From: Luteibacter sp. dw_328
Lineage (GTDB): Bacteria > Pseudomonadota > Gammaproteobacteria > Xanthomonadales > Rhodanobacteraceae
Direction of reading: 5' to 3'
Assembly (NCBI RefSeq): GCF_018449605.1
Contig: NZ_JAAVUW010000006.1
Location: 186,001 to 250,000, forward strand
Length of the DNA stretch: 64,000 nucleotides
Part shown: piece by piece, positions 56,253-64,000 of the stretch
How the letters are laid out: each line of letters opens with the position of its first letter
How positions within the stretch are numbered: the first letter of the stretch is position 1
Notes under the pieces: model-generated
What the model was told of the DNA's origin: nothing
Databases searched by the model: none
Seen by the model: the letters and a program-made list of their open reading frames with translations, nothing else
Translations under genes and position numbers: made by a program

Positions 56253-57489
56253 GGAGCGGGGTGGCGGCGGGCTTCGGGACGGATGCGATCGCGTGGGCCT
56301 GGGCTTTTTTCATGGCCTCGCCGATGGCGGGACCTTGCAGCCCCTTCTCGACGAACGGCTGCGAGGTAATCGCGGCGGCGGCCATGCGGCAGGCCCGTAG
56401 AAAATTCGCCTGCGGATAGGGCGCCTCTTCGCTACCCAGCCGCCCTTGCTTGTCGGCCATGCAGGCAAGAAGAAACGTTTCCAGACGCTCCGGCCGCCTT
56501 AGCGAACCGACGGCATCGAGCAGACGCAGGATGGTCGAGGGCTTGAGCTCGAACGCCATATGCGCGTTGAGATGGTGCTTGCAGACCAGTTCGGCCATCG
56601 ACGCGTATTCCACCGGCACTTTCAATCGCGCCGAGATCGCCCGCACGGGTTCGACACCGCGCTGCTCGTGCATGATGTGCCTTGGCAGCACATCCGGCGG
56701 CGTCAAGGCCTTGCCCAGGTCGTGGGTGAGCGCACACCAGCCCACCAGCGCGTCGCCGGGCGCGAGCCGCGCGGCGGCGTCGAGCACCAGTTCGATGTGA
56801 ATGCCGGTGTCCACTTCCGGATGAAACTCCGGTCGCTGCGGCACGCCGTAGAGCGCATCCACTTCCGGAAACAGCACGCGTAGCGCGCCGCTCTCGCGGA
56901 GCACCTGCAGGAAGACGGACGGCGCAGGTTCGCTCAGCGCCTTGCGCGTTTCCGCCCAGACCCGCTCCGGCACCAGATGGTCGATCTCGCCGTCGTCGAC
57001 CATGCGTCGCATCAACGCCATGGTTTCATCGGCGACGCGAAAACCCAGCGGCGCATAACGGGCCGCGAAACGAGCCACGCGAAGCAAGCGCACCGGGTCC
57101 TCAACGAACGCCTGCGACACGTGGCGCAGCGTACGCGAGGCGATATCGGCGACGCCGCCGAAGGGATCGACCAGGCTTCCGTCCTCGTGCTGGGCGATCG
57201 CATTGATCGTCAGATCGCGACGTTCGAGATCCTGCTCCACGGTGACGCCCGGGTCGGCATGGAATGCAAAGCCGTGGTAGCCGCGCCCGGTCTTTCGCTC
57301 GGTGCGGGCAAGCGCATATTCCTCTTTGGTATCGCCGTGAAGGAAGACGGGGAAATCCTTCCCCACGGCCTTGTAACCGGCGGATAGCATGTCTTCGGGC
57401 GTAGCACCGACGACGACCCAGTCGCGATCGACCACCGGGCGGCCCAACAAGTGATCGCGGACGGCGCCGCCAACGAGATAGATGTCCAT
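56248..57489 (-). CDS. cca: tRNA nucleotidyltransferase (CCA-adding enzyme)
   Basis: The 413-residue class II enzyme adds or repairs CCA at tRNA 3' ends. GGAVRD is at residues 7-12, the metal pair Asp21 and Asp23 in VVDRDW, the basic block [10 protein letters not shown], and a C-terminal HD-type region ([28 protein letters not shown]) as in gammaproteobacterial bifunctional Cca. The start at 57489 opens [12 protein letters not shown] directly. The stop is contained in a REP-like unit, giving the tail AATPLL. It lies 8 bases after the epimerase gene. Confidence 0.95.
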   Translation of the reverse strand: MDIYLVGGAVRDHLLGRPVVDRDWVVVGATPEDMLSAGYKAVGKDFPVFLHGDTKEEYALARTERKTGRGYHGFAFHADPGVTVEQDLERRDLTINAIAQHEDGSLVDPFGGVADIASRTLRHVSQAFVEDPVRLLRVARFAARYAPLGFRVADETMALMRRMVDDGEIDHLVPERVWAETRKALSEPAPSVFLQVLRESGALRVLFPEVDALYGVPQRPEFHPEVDTGIHIELVLDAAARLAPGDALVGWCALTHDLGKALTPPDVLPRHIMHEQRGVEPVRAISARLKVPVEYASMAELVCKHHLNAHMAFELKPSTILRLLDAVGSLRRPERLETFLLACMADKQGRLGSEEAPYPQANFLRACRMAAAAITSQPFVEKGLQGPAIGEAMKKAQAHAIASVPKPAATPLL

Positions 57490-57497
57490 GGGAGGCT

Positions 57498-58439
57498 TCA
57501 GGGGCGGCGTCGCGCGCGTGCTTCGTCCAGCCGACGCTGGCGAATGGGTTGGCCGAGAAGGCGAGGCAGCCACGCGGAAAACGACTGCGGCACGATGCCG
57601 AGCTGGGCGAGCCCGTCGACCTTGCCGACCGAGTCGGTGCGCAGCGTGCGGAAGTTATCCGGCGTGAAAGGCTTGCCCGGCACGAACTGGGCGAACTGCG
57701 CCTGCAGCCGGCCCACCGCATCGGGCATGGGAATGATCCAGCGACGACGACCGCGCGCGTCGCGAATAGCGCGCACCACGTCGATCAGCGACCAGGTTTC
57801 GCGGCCGTAAAGTTCGAACGTGCGCAACACCGAGATCGTCGGATCGGCGACGGCCCGCGCCATGGCCTCGACCACATCGCCCACGTAGACAGGCGCGATC
57901 TTTGCGTTGGGGCGGGGCAGCGGCATCGCCGGGACGAACGCCAGGAGCTTGTCGAAGCGCGAGACCAGGCCGTCGTTCGGTCCGAAGATGGTGCTCGGCT
58001 GATAGATGGTCCAGTCGAGGGTGGAGGCCTTCACCAACGCTTCGGCTTCGCCTCGCGTACGCAGGTAGGACGAGAGCCCCTGACCTGCCTTGAGCGAACT
58101 CATCTGGTGGAAGCGGTGCACGCCGGTGTCGCGGCAGGCCTCCACCAGCAGGCGTGTCAGTCCTACATGCGCACGTTCGAACGTGTTGCGGCCGCTCTCA
58201 TTCAGGATGCCGACGAGGTTGATGACAGCGTCGGCCCCGGCGATGTGACGGCGCAGGGTGGCAGGGTCGTAGACATCCGCGCTGGCCACCGTGACGTTGC
58301 GCCCGACGACGCTATGACGGCGGCCTTGCCGGTTGCGCGAGAGCAGGATCAGTTCATGGCCGTCCGCGGCAAGGCGCGGAATGAGGGCGCCGCCGACGAA
58401 GCCGGTGCCCCCGAGTATGACGATCCGTTGGGTTTTCAT
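57498..58439 (-). CDS. NDUFA9-like NAD(P)-binding epimerase-family protein
   Basis: The 313-residue atypical extended SDR begins [26 protein letters not shown] and carries [20 protein letters not shown] and [12 protein letters not shown]. This is the complex I NDUFA9-like branch, in which the Tyr-Lys pair of the catalytic motif is weakened (no clear YxxxK). It may be a binding or assembly protein. Members are common next to cca in this lineage, from memory. It is the first gene of the cca pair. Confidence 0.85.
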   Translation of the reverse strand: MKTQRIVILGGTGFVGGALIPRLAADGHELILLSRNRQGRRHSVVGRNVTVASADVYDPATLRRHIAGADAVINLVGILNESGRNTFERAHVGLTRLLVEACRDTGVHRFHQMSSLKAGQGLSSYLRTRGEAEALVKASTLDWTIYQPSTIFGPNDGLVSRFDKLLAFVPAMPLPRPNAKIAPVYVGDVVEAMARAVADPTISVLRTFELYGRETWSLIDVVRAIRDARGRRRWIIPMPDAVGRLQAQFAQFVPGKPFTPDNFRTLRTDSVGKVDGLAQLGIVPQSFSAWLPRLLGQPIRQRRLDEARARRRP

Positions 58440-58479
58440 GGAGCCAGCCTATGCCCGCAAGGGGCTGGCGCCAAGCAGG

Positions 58480-60597
58480 TCATGGCTGGGCGTCCGGTGA
58501 GGCAGGTGCCGAAGACGCCGCAGCCGGCGCCGGCTGCATGACGGCGGGCGCCGCGGGAGCGGTGTCCAGCCCACGTCGTGCCACGGCGGCGGCAGGTGCG
58601 GGGCACGAGACCGGTTTGCGCAGGGCGCCGGAAGAAGGCAGCGAATAAGCCGCGCCGATCCGGGTCATCCGCGAGCTGATCGGCAACGCATTGCCCGTCA
58701 GACGCCAGTCGTAGATCACTGCGAAGGCCATCACGCGAGCGACGTATTCGCGCGTTTCCTTGTAGGGAATGCTCACGACGAACAGGTCGGGATCCAGTGT
58801 GCCGCGTGCAGTGAGCCACTGGTCGACCTTGTTCGGGCCTGCGTTATACGCCGCGCTGGCCAGCCAGGGGGCGCCGTTATAACGCGCCGCCATCTGCGAG
58901 AGGTAGCGCGTGCCGAGCACGATGTTGGTACTCGGATCGTAAAGGCTGTCGCCGCCGGACCACGAAAGCCCGTTCCGTTTGGCCACGAGGGAGGCCGTTC
59001 CCGGAAGCAGCTGCATCAGGCCGCGGGCATCCGCGCCCGAGCGCGCATCCGTCATCCATGCGCTTTCAGCGCGGATGATCGCGTAAGCCCAGGGCGCCTC
59101 GATACCCGCCTGGCTGGCCTGCTCGACCACGCCGTCCTGTCGGGCGAGCGGAAAACGCTGTTCGTAGAGGCGCAGGGCATCGCCGGACGACAAGCCGAAG
59201 ACACCGCGGTCGTACCAGCCCTTGCGGAAGGCGAGGTCGGCGGCGAGACGCTGGGTGTCGGCGTCGCGGCCGGCGAGGGCGGCCGTCCATTCGCGCCGAC
59301 CCTGCTTCTGCAGGCCCACGGCGTAAAGCTCGAAGGCGCGGTCGAGACCCGGTTCGGCCAGCAGCGCCGCCTCGCGACGCTCGTCGGTCGCCATGGTGGC
59401 GGGACAGATGGCATACGCGGTGTCGATACGGTCGGCGGCGAGAAAGCCGAAGTAGGTCGCTTCCTGGGACACCGATTGGTACAGCGCTTTGGCTTCACCC
59501 TGACGACCGAGCTTGCTGAGGACCAGGGCGCGGAAGTAACGCCATTCACCGTCGTCCTTCTGGGATTCGCCCAGCGCATCCAGCGCGGCGAGCGCCGCGG
59601 TCCAGTCCTGCCGTGCAAGCGCCACCCGCACGCGCCATTCGCGCGTGGCGTCGGTCTGTGCGCCAGGCGGTAGGGCGGCCAGTCGGTCCAGTGCGGATTC
59701 GTCGAAGTCCGTGGCATGGAACAGCGCCAGTGCATTCTCGATCGCGCCGCGTTGTTGCTCGCTCAGCGTGAAGTGCGAGGACAGCGAGTTCCACGCGCTA
59801 TCGGCGACGGTGGACTGTTTGCGCGCCATGCGCTGCAAGGCGAGCGTGACGGCCTGCCGATGACGCGGCGTATCGGGCCAGTTCGCGGCGTCGCTTAGCG
59901 CAGTGGTCGGATCGTTGAGGGCCTGGGCGATGCGTTGGGCCGCGATCGTGTCGTCAGCGGGCAGCCATGGCGCCAGCGCGGCAACGGTGCCGCCCTTGCC
60001 GGCATCCGCGGCAATCTGGATGCGCGTCCACACACGCTCGGGCGTCAGCAGTCCCTGGTCGTGGGCGGCCGACAAGACCGGATCGCAGGCATTCGGCAGG
60101 CTGGCCTTCTTCCACAGGTCGGCAAGATCGCGTTCGAAGACGAGTGGCTCGCCACGCGATAGCTTCGCCTGCAAGGAAAAACAGGTCAGCGCATCACCAA
60201 GGCCCGCCTGATACATGGCACTGAAGGTCGTCCAGTCCTTGCGACGTGCCAGTTCACTGAGAAAATCCTTGCGCAGGTCGGCGGCGGGAATCATCCCGGG
60301 GTAGCGCGCCAGGTAAGCATCTACCGGGGCACGGTCGAGGGTGCGCAGGTCGTGTTCCAGCGATGCCGCTTCCAGATAAGGAAAGAGCACATAGCCCTCC
60401 AGGCCCGTCGCTTGCGAGCGCCAGGCATCACCCCCTTGTTGGGCGACGGCATAGGCCTGCCGGAAGCGGGCGCGCTCGGCGTCGGTGCCACTGGCCAAGG
60501 CGGACAGGCTGACGGCGAGCCCGCAGACGGCGAGGGCGAGTCCGCCCAGCAGGCGGAGGGAGCGATCGACGCGTCGTGCTGCCGGGGCGAGTGCCAT
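58480..60597 (-). CDS. slt: Soluble lytic murein transglycosylase
   Basis: The 705-residue periplasmic enzyme has a signal-anchor-like helix near residues 15-35, a long superhelical alpha-solenoid (residues ~40-480) and a C-terminal SLT domain. The catalytic Glu511 is in AIIRAESAWMTDARSGADARGLMQLLPGTA, followed by the conserved NIVLGTRYLSQM and AYNAGPNKVDQWL blocks. It cleaves peptidoglycan glycan strands with anhydro-muramyl product formation. It has a Pro/Ala-rich C-terminal tail of about 40 residues. Divergent from the GH17-like gene. Confidence 0.95.
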   Translation of the reverse strand: MALAPAARRVDRSLRLLGGLALAVCGLAVSLSALASGTDAERARFRQAYAVAQQGGDAWRSQATGLEGYVLFPYLEAASLEHDLRTLDRAPVDAYLARYPGMIPAADLRKDFLSELARRKDWTTFSAMYQAGLGDALTCFSLQAKLSRGEPLVFERDLADLWKKASLPNACDPVLSAAHDQGLLTPERVWTRIQIAADAGKGGTVAALAPWLPADDTIAAQRIAQALNDPTTALSDAANWPDTPRHRQAVTLALQRMARKQSTVADSAWNSLSSHFTLSEQQRGAIENALALFHATDFDESALDRLAALPPGAQTDATREWRVRVALARQDWTAALAALDALGESQKDDGEWRYFRALVLSKLGRQGEAKALYQSVSQEATYFGFLAADRIDTAYAICPATMATDERREAALLAEPGLDRAFELYAVGLQKQGRREWTAALAGRDADTQRLAADLAFRKGWYDRGVFGLSSGDALRLYEQRFPLARQDGVVEQASQAGIEAPWAYAIIRAESAWMTDARSGADARGLMQLLPGTASLVAKRNGLSWSGGDSLYDPSTNIVLGTRYLSQMAARYNGAPWLASAAYNAGPNKVDQWLTARGTLDPDLFVVSIPYKETREYVARVMAFAVIYDWRLTGNALPISSRMTRIGAAYSLPSSGALRKPVSCPAPAAAVARRGLDTAPAAPAVMQPAPAAASSAPASPDAQP

Positions 60598-60724
60598 CGG
60601 GTCTTCCTTTACGGGATACGGGGGATGTACTGCCTGATTGTAGGGGAAGGCGGTGCGCAGGTCGGATGAACGAAGGCATCCGTCTGGAATCGCCCTGACG
60701 CCTTGGGCCCGTTAAGCTAGCGGG

Positions 60725-62359
60725 ATGCCGCCCATCACGCCCTACGCGCGCCTCGCGCGCCCCCTCGCATGGATCGCCCTCATCGCCGCCGCGCTCTTTG
60801 GTGCAGGCTACTGGTGGACGCTCGGCCGCCCGATTCCGCTGCCGGATTCGCCCACGGCGAGGATCGCCTGCGTCTCGTATGCGCCCTTCCGGCTGAAGGG
60901 CGAGAACCCGATGGACCCCCATGCCTTCGTCTCGCGCGAACGCGTTGAGGAGGACCTCAAGGCCCTGTCCACGCGCTTCGACTGCGTGCGCACGTACGCG
61001 ATGAACCAGGGTCTGGAAGCGGTGCCGGACCTTGCGGGGCGCTACGGCATGAAGGTGTTGATGGGTGTGTGGCTGGGTCGCGATCCGGTCGCGAACGAAC
61101 AGCAGATCAAACTCGCGCTGGATGCGGCGCGTCGCGATCACGACACGCTGCGCGGCATCGTCGTCGGCAACGAAGTGCTGCTGCGAGGCGAGTTGTCGCC
61201 GAAAGCCCTCGGCGCCTACATCGCACGCGTGAATGCGGCGACCGACGTCCCGGTGACCTATGCCGATGTCTGGGAGTTCTGGAAAAAACACCCGGAACTG
61301 GCGAAGGACACCGACTACATCACGATCCACATCCTGCCGTATTGGGAAGACGAACCCGTAGCACCGGCCGACGCCGTGCATCACGTCGCCGATGTGTACC
61401 AGGCCATGAAAAAGGAGTTTCCTGGCAAGTCGATCATGATCGGCGAGACCGGCTGGCCGAGTCAGGGGCGCACGCGCCGCGACGCGAGCGCGAGTCTGGT
61501 CAACGAGGCGCGCTACATGCGCGAGTTCCTCAACTACGCCGCCACCGTCGACATGCCCTACAACGTCATCGAGGCCTTCGACCAGCCGTGGAAGCGTGAC
61601 CTCGAGGGCACCGTCGGTGGTTACTGGGGCATCTTCGATGCCGATGCCAAACCCAAGTTCGCGATGCAGGGTCCGATCGTCGAAGAGCCCCGCTGGACCT
61701 GGGCCATCGGCGCTGGTGGTGTCGGCGCGCTGCTGTTTCTCGTCGTGGGCGCGGTGCGGCGCCGCTGGCATGGCGCATCGGGCTGGCTCGCTCTGGTTCT
61801 CGCCGGTTTCGCCACCGGCACGGCGCTGGCGGCCCACGCACGCCTTCTTCTTTTCTCCGCTCGCAACAACGTGGAATGGGCGACGGGTGTGATCGTCGGC
61901 GTTCTGGCGCTGCTGACCGCGCTGTCGTTGTCCCGCGCCGTGGCATCACGTCTGGCCTCGCCGGTGAACCCCGCCGCGATCGCGCCACGTCCTGTCGAAC
62001 GCCGTCGCCTGGGCATCGTCTGGTCTGACGCGTTTACCCCGCAACGGTTTTTCTGGATGTTCGTACTGGCGCTCTACGGCATCCTGATGGTGTTCAACGG
62101 TCGCTATCGCGATTTCCCGATCGGCCTGTTCGCCTTGCCGTGCGTGGGGTTCCTGCTGCTTGCGGTCCTGCGCACGCGAGAGGACATCCTCATGCCGCTG
62201 GTCGAAGAACGACTGCTGGGCATCTGGATTGCCGGTCTCGGTATCGCGGTGGTGGTACAGGAACTCGGCGCGAACGCCGTGTCCTGGGGCTGGATGCTGC
62301 TCAACCTGGCCCTGGCCTTGCCCGTATTGATGGCCTGGTACCGGGCGCGGCGCGACTAG
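60725..62359 (+). CDS. GH17-like membrane-anchored glucanase/glucosyltransferase
   Basis: The 544-residue protein has an N-terminal membrane helix (residues ~14-32), a GH17-like TIM barrel (residues ~45-320) with candidate acid/base Glu150 in GNEVLLRGE and nucleophile Glu241 in IGETGWPSQG, and about seven C-terminal helices (IGAGGVGALLFLVVGA onward). Bacterial GH17-plus-membrane proteins such as NdvC act in beta-glucan synthesis and remodelling. GTTAAGCT followed by AGCGGGATG has no ribosome site, so the transcript may be leaderless. Substrate is inferred. Confidence 0.85.
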   Translation: MPPITPYARLARPLAWIALIAAALFGAGYWWTLGRPIPLPDSPTARIACVSYAPFRLKGENPMDPHAFVSRERVEEDLKALSTRFDCVRTYAMNQGLEAVPDLAGRYGMKVLMGVWLGRDPVANEQQIKLALDAARRDHDTLRGIVVGNEVLLRGELSPKALGAYIARVNAATDVPVTYADVWEFWKKHPELAKDTDYITIHILPYWEDEPVAPADAVHHVADVYQAMKKEFPGKSIMIGETGWPSQGRTRRDASASLVNEARYMREFLNYAATVDMPYNVIEAFDQPWKRDLEGTVGGYWGIFDADAKPKFAMQGPIVEEPRWTWAIGAGGVGALLFLVVGAVRRRWHGASGWLALVLAGFATGTALAAHARLLLFSARNNVEWATGVIVGVLALLTALSLSRAVASRLASPVNPAAIAPRPVERRRLGIVWSDAFTPQRFFWMFVLALYGILMVFNGRYRDFPIGLFALPCVGFLLLAVLRTREDILMPLVEERLLGIWIAGLGIAVVVQELGANAVSWGWMLLNLALALPVLMAWYRARRD

Positions 62360-62363
62360 CCCG

Positions 62364-62744
62364 TCAGGCTTCGGCGGTAACCTGCTGACGGTCGTACTGC
62401 ACGCGCACCAGTCGCAGTGCGCCGATCAGCAGCGCCAGTGCGCCGCCCTCGTAACAGTAGAGCTGCAGTGCGATCACGCCGAAACTCGCGGCGAGCACGG
62501 CTGCGGCCGTATTGCGCCAGAATAAGGCGACGAGTGCCATGAGCACCGCCGCATAGCCGTAGCCATAACTAAGGAAGCCCTGCACGACGAGGGTACGCGT
62601 CGCGCACCACCACGGGCCCTCAGCGCTGTCGCAGGCGTGCGCCATGTCCGAGGGCTCGATGAAGCCATAGCGAAGCCACGCCGCGCCGGCGGCGACCAGA
62701 ACGATGATGGCCCAGGGCAGGGCGGCGCGAAGGCTGGGTTTCAT
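62364..62744 (-). CDS. Small integral membrane protein of unknown function
   Basis: The 126-residue protein has about four helices: LPWAIIVLVAAGAAWL, YGYAAVLMALVALFW, TAAAVLAASFGVIALQLYCY and GGALALLIGALRLV, with a short loop CDSAEGPWWCATRT containing two cysteines between helices 1 and 2. It has no motif that I recognise. The start at 62744 gives a short charged N-terminus. It lies 8 bases downstream of the EEP-family gene on the same strand, so they form an operon. Confidence 0.75.
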   Translation of the reverse strand: MKPSLRAALPWAIIVLVAAGAAWLRYGFIEPSDMAHACDSAEGPWWCATRTLVVQGFLSYGYGYAAVLMALVALFWRNTAAAVLAASFGVIALQLYCYEGGALALLIGALRLVRVQYDRQQVTAEA

Positions 62745-62752
62745 GGCGCGTG

Positions 62753-63565
62753 TTACCTCGGTCGGGATGCGCCGGCTGCCTCGGCAAGAGCGAGGGGCAG
62801 GCGGATTTCGGCGGCAAGAGGCAGATGATCGGAGAAGGCACGGGGTAATGTCCACGTGCGTTCGAGCTTGATGTCCGCCGAGGTCAGGATATGGTCGAGC
62901 GCGCGGCGCGGCTTCCAGCTGGGAAACGTGAGTGTGTTGACGGTCGGCATCTGCAGCGCCGTCTTGTCGAAGAGCACGCGCATCTCGGGACTGTTCGGCT
63001 CGGTATTGAGATCGCCCATCAGCACCGCGTGCGGATAAGGCGCAAGCAATTCGGCGATGAAGGCGAGCTGGCCCATGCGTGCCTGCGCGCCGAGTGAAAG
63101 ATGGGCCACGACCATCACCAGCGCATCCGGGCCCTCGCCAAATCTTACGAACAGCGCACCACGGCCCTTGATTCGGCCGGGCAATGGGTAATCGATGACT
63201 TCGGCCGGTTCGATGCGGCTGAGCAGGCCGTTCGCCGAGTGGGCGACGCGGGCCATTGGCCGGTTCGGCTGGTGGCTCCAGAACGGCATGCCCGCCGCTT
63301 CGGCGATGTAACGGGTCTGGTTGAGGAAGCCGGAACGGAGGCTCCCCGCGTCGGCTTCCTGCAGGCCGACCACGTCGAATTCATGGAGAAGCTCGGCCAG
63401 CGAATCGAGATTGGCCAGCTTCGATCGGCCGGGTAGCACGGCGTTGACGCTACGCGTGACGTAGTCGCTGTAACGCTGGACGCTGGCGCCGGCGAGGATG
63501 TTGCAGCTCAGCAGGCGCAGGGTGCGCTCGGGAGCGGAGGACGGATTCGGCGAGGAGCGGGTCAT
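62753..63565 (-). CDS. Endonuclease/exonuclease/phosphatase (EEP) family protein
   Basis: The ~270-residue protein has EEP-fold catalytic blocks: LRLLSCNILAG (Asn), VVGLQEADAG (metal Glu), VAHLSLGAQAR (His), GDLNTEPNS (Asp and Asn) and FSDHLPLAAEI (Asp-His). Members are phosphodiesterases acting on nucleic acids, inositol phosphates or sphingomyelin. There is no signal peptide. The start at 63565 is preferred to a GTG seven codons upstream. Substrate is unknown. Confidence 0.85.
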   Translation of the reverse strand: MTRSSPNPSSAPERTLRLLSCNILAGASVQRYSDYVTRSVNAVLPGRSKLANLDSLAELLHEFDVVGLQEADAGSLRSGFLNQTRYIAEAAGMPFWSHQPNRPMARVAHSANGLLSRIEPAEVIDYPLPGRIKGRGALFVRFGEGPDALVMVVAHLSLGAQARMGQLAFIAELLAPYPHAVLMGDLNTEPNSPEMRVLFDKTALQMPTVNTLTFPSWKPRRALDHILTSADIKLERTWTLPRAFSDHLPLAAEIRLPLALAEAAGASRPR

Positions 63566-63606
63566 GGGTTTCGCGATGGTTACCACGTCGGGCCGTGACT
63601 GCCGAG

Positions 63607-63637
63607 GATGCCCCCCGCCGTGTGAACGGGGGGCATC
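63607..63637 (-). terminator. Terminator-like hairpin after dsbA
   Basis: GATGCCCCCCG pairs perfectly with CGGGGGGCATC around a 9-base loop, 18 bases past the dsbA stop on the minus strand. No T tail is visible. Confidence 0.7.
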
Positions 63638-63654
63638 GGCATCGGCTCAGTGAC

Positions 63655-64000
63655 TTACTTGCCGCCCTTGAGTTCCTTGTTGACCAGGAACAGGGTCATG
63701 GCGTTGAGTTCGTCGAAGTCCTTGAACTGTGCGGGACGGTACTTGCCATTGACGATGATCGACGGTGTGCCGTCCACGCCCCAGGCCTGGATCAGCTTGG
63801 TATCGGCGATGATGCGGTCATGCGTTTCCTTGCTGTCGGCGATGGCAAGGAACTTGGCCTTGTCGACGCCGGCATTCGCGGCATACCAGTCCGCGAGCTC
63901 GTCCAGCGTGCGCAGCGGATAGTGCTCGTCGTGAATGGCGTGGAACAGCGCGGCGTGCGTCTTGGGCAACACGCCCAGCTTCTGTGCGGCGTAGAACGAC
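63655..64000 (-). CDS. dsbA: Thiol:disulfide interchange protein DsbA, C-terminal part (gene continues past the window)
   Basis: The frame is open to the window edge, so the N-terminus and CXXC active site are missing. The visible ~114 residues have the DsbA C-terminal features SFYAAQKLGVLPKTHAALFHAIHDE, the cis-proline segment WGVDGTPSIIVNGKYR and a final NAMTLFLVNKELKGG. DsbA oxidises cysteines of periplasmic proteins. It is followed by a hairpin and the EEP-family operon on the same strand. Confidence 0.9.
   Translation of the reverse strand, partial: SFYAAQKLGVLPKTHAALFHAIHDEHYPLRTLDELADWYAANAGVDKAKFLAIADSKETHDRIIADTKLIQAWGVDGTPSIIVNGKYRPAQFKDFDELNAMTLFLVNKELKGGK

Overview
The window is 64 kb of GC-rich, densely coding chromosome. 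It most likely comes from a gammaproteobacterium of the Xanthomonadales, family Rhodanobacteraceae (Luteibacter/Dyella-like). This is inferred from the monomeric NADP isocitrate dehydrogenase, a CGFS-glutaredoxin/A-type/rhodanese fusion, the rpsU-yqeY-dnaG order, abundant TonB receptors and a family of short palindromic (REP-like) elements. No rRNA, tRNA, CRISPR array, prophage or insertion sequence was seen. All genes appear chromosomal, and two run off the ends (an RND pump at the left, dsbA at the right).

Layout. 1-6.8 kb: RND pump end, icd, a secreted GDSL lipase, an aldo/keto reductase and a LysR gene divergent from a 64-aa Cys-tailed protein. 6.8-11.3 kb: a magnesium P-type ATPase behind an unusually long leader carrying a 59-codon ORF, then two small secreted proteins. 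11.3-19.5 kb: LytS/LytTR two-component pair, acyltransferase, fused glutaredoxin, LpxH-like phosphoesterase, GDSL esterase, alaA and rsgA. 19.5-22.1 kb: an autotransporter split by a seven-G tract. 22.1-26.7 kb: an archaic (Csu-type) chaperone-usher pilus operon facing twin palindromes. 26.9-31.0 kb: a membrane protein/Xre pair, a peptidase-like hydrolase and a NatAB-type ABC exporter. 31.0-34.7 kb: TonB receptor, exported methyltransferase-like protein, rluE-like synthase.

34.8-43.8 kb is the metabolic centrepiece: eight tightly packed minus-strand genes and a divergent LysR gene. Together they encode an AraFGH-type sugar importer and all enzymes of the De Ley-Doudoroff route (sugar dehydrogenase, lactonase, galactonate dehydratase, KDGal kinase, KDPGal aldolase), which would take imported D-galactose to pyruvate and glyceraldehyde-3-phosphate.

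44-64 kb is mostly housekeeping: DedA, dnaG, yqeY, rpsU, tsaD, folB, folK, a pteridine-reductase-like SDR, an EcsC-like protein with a histone-H1-like tail, a TonB receptor with a Zur-box-like site, MidA-family methyltransferase, cca, an NDUFA9-like epimerase, slt, a GH17-like membrane protein, an EEP-family phosphatase and dsbA.

REP-like elements (cores TAGGAGCCGATTCATCGGCG and GTGGGAGCCGCTTCAGCGGC) occur at twelve places. Several supply the stop codon of the neighbouring gene, and one lies in frame inside a gene.
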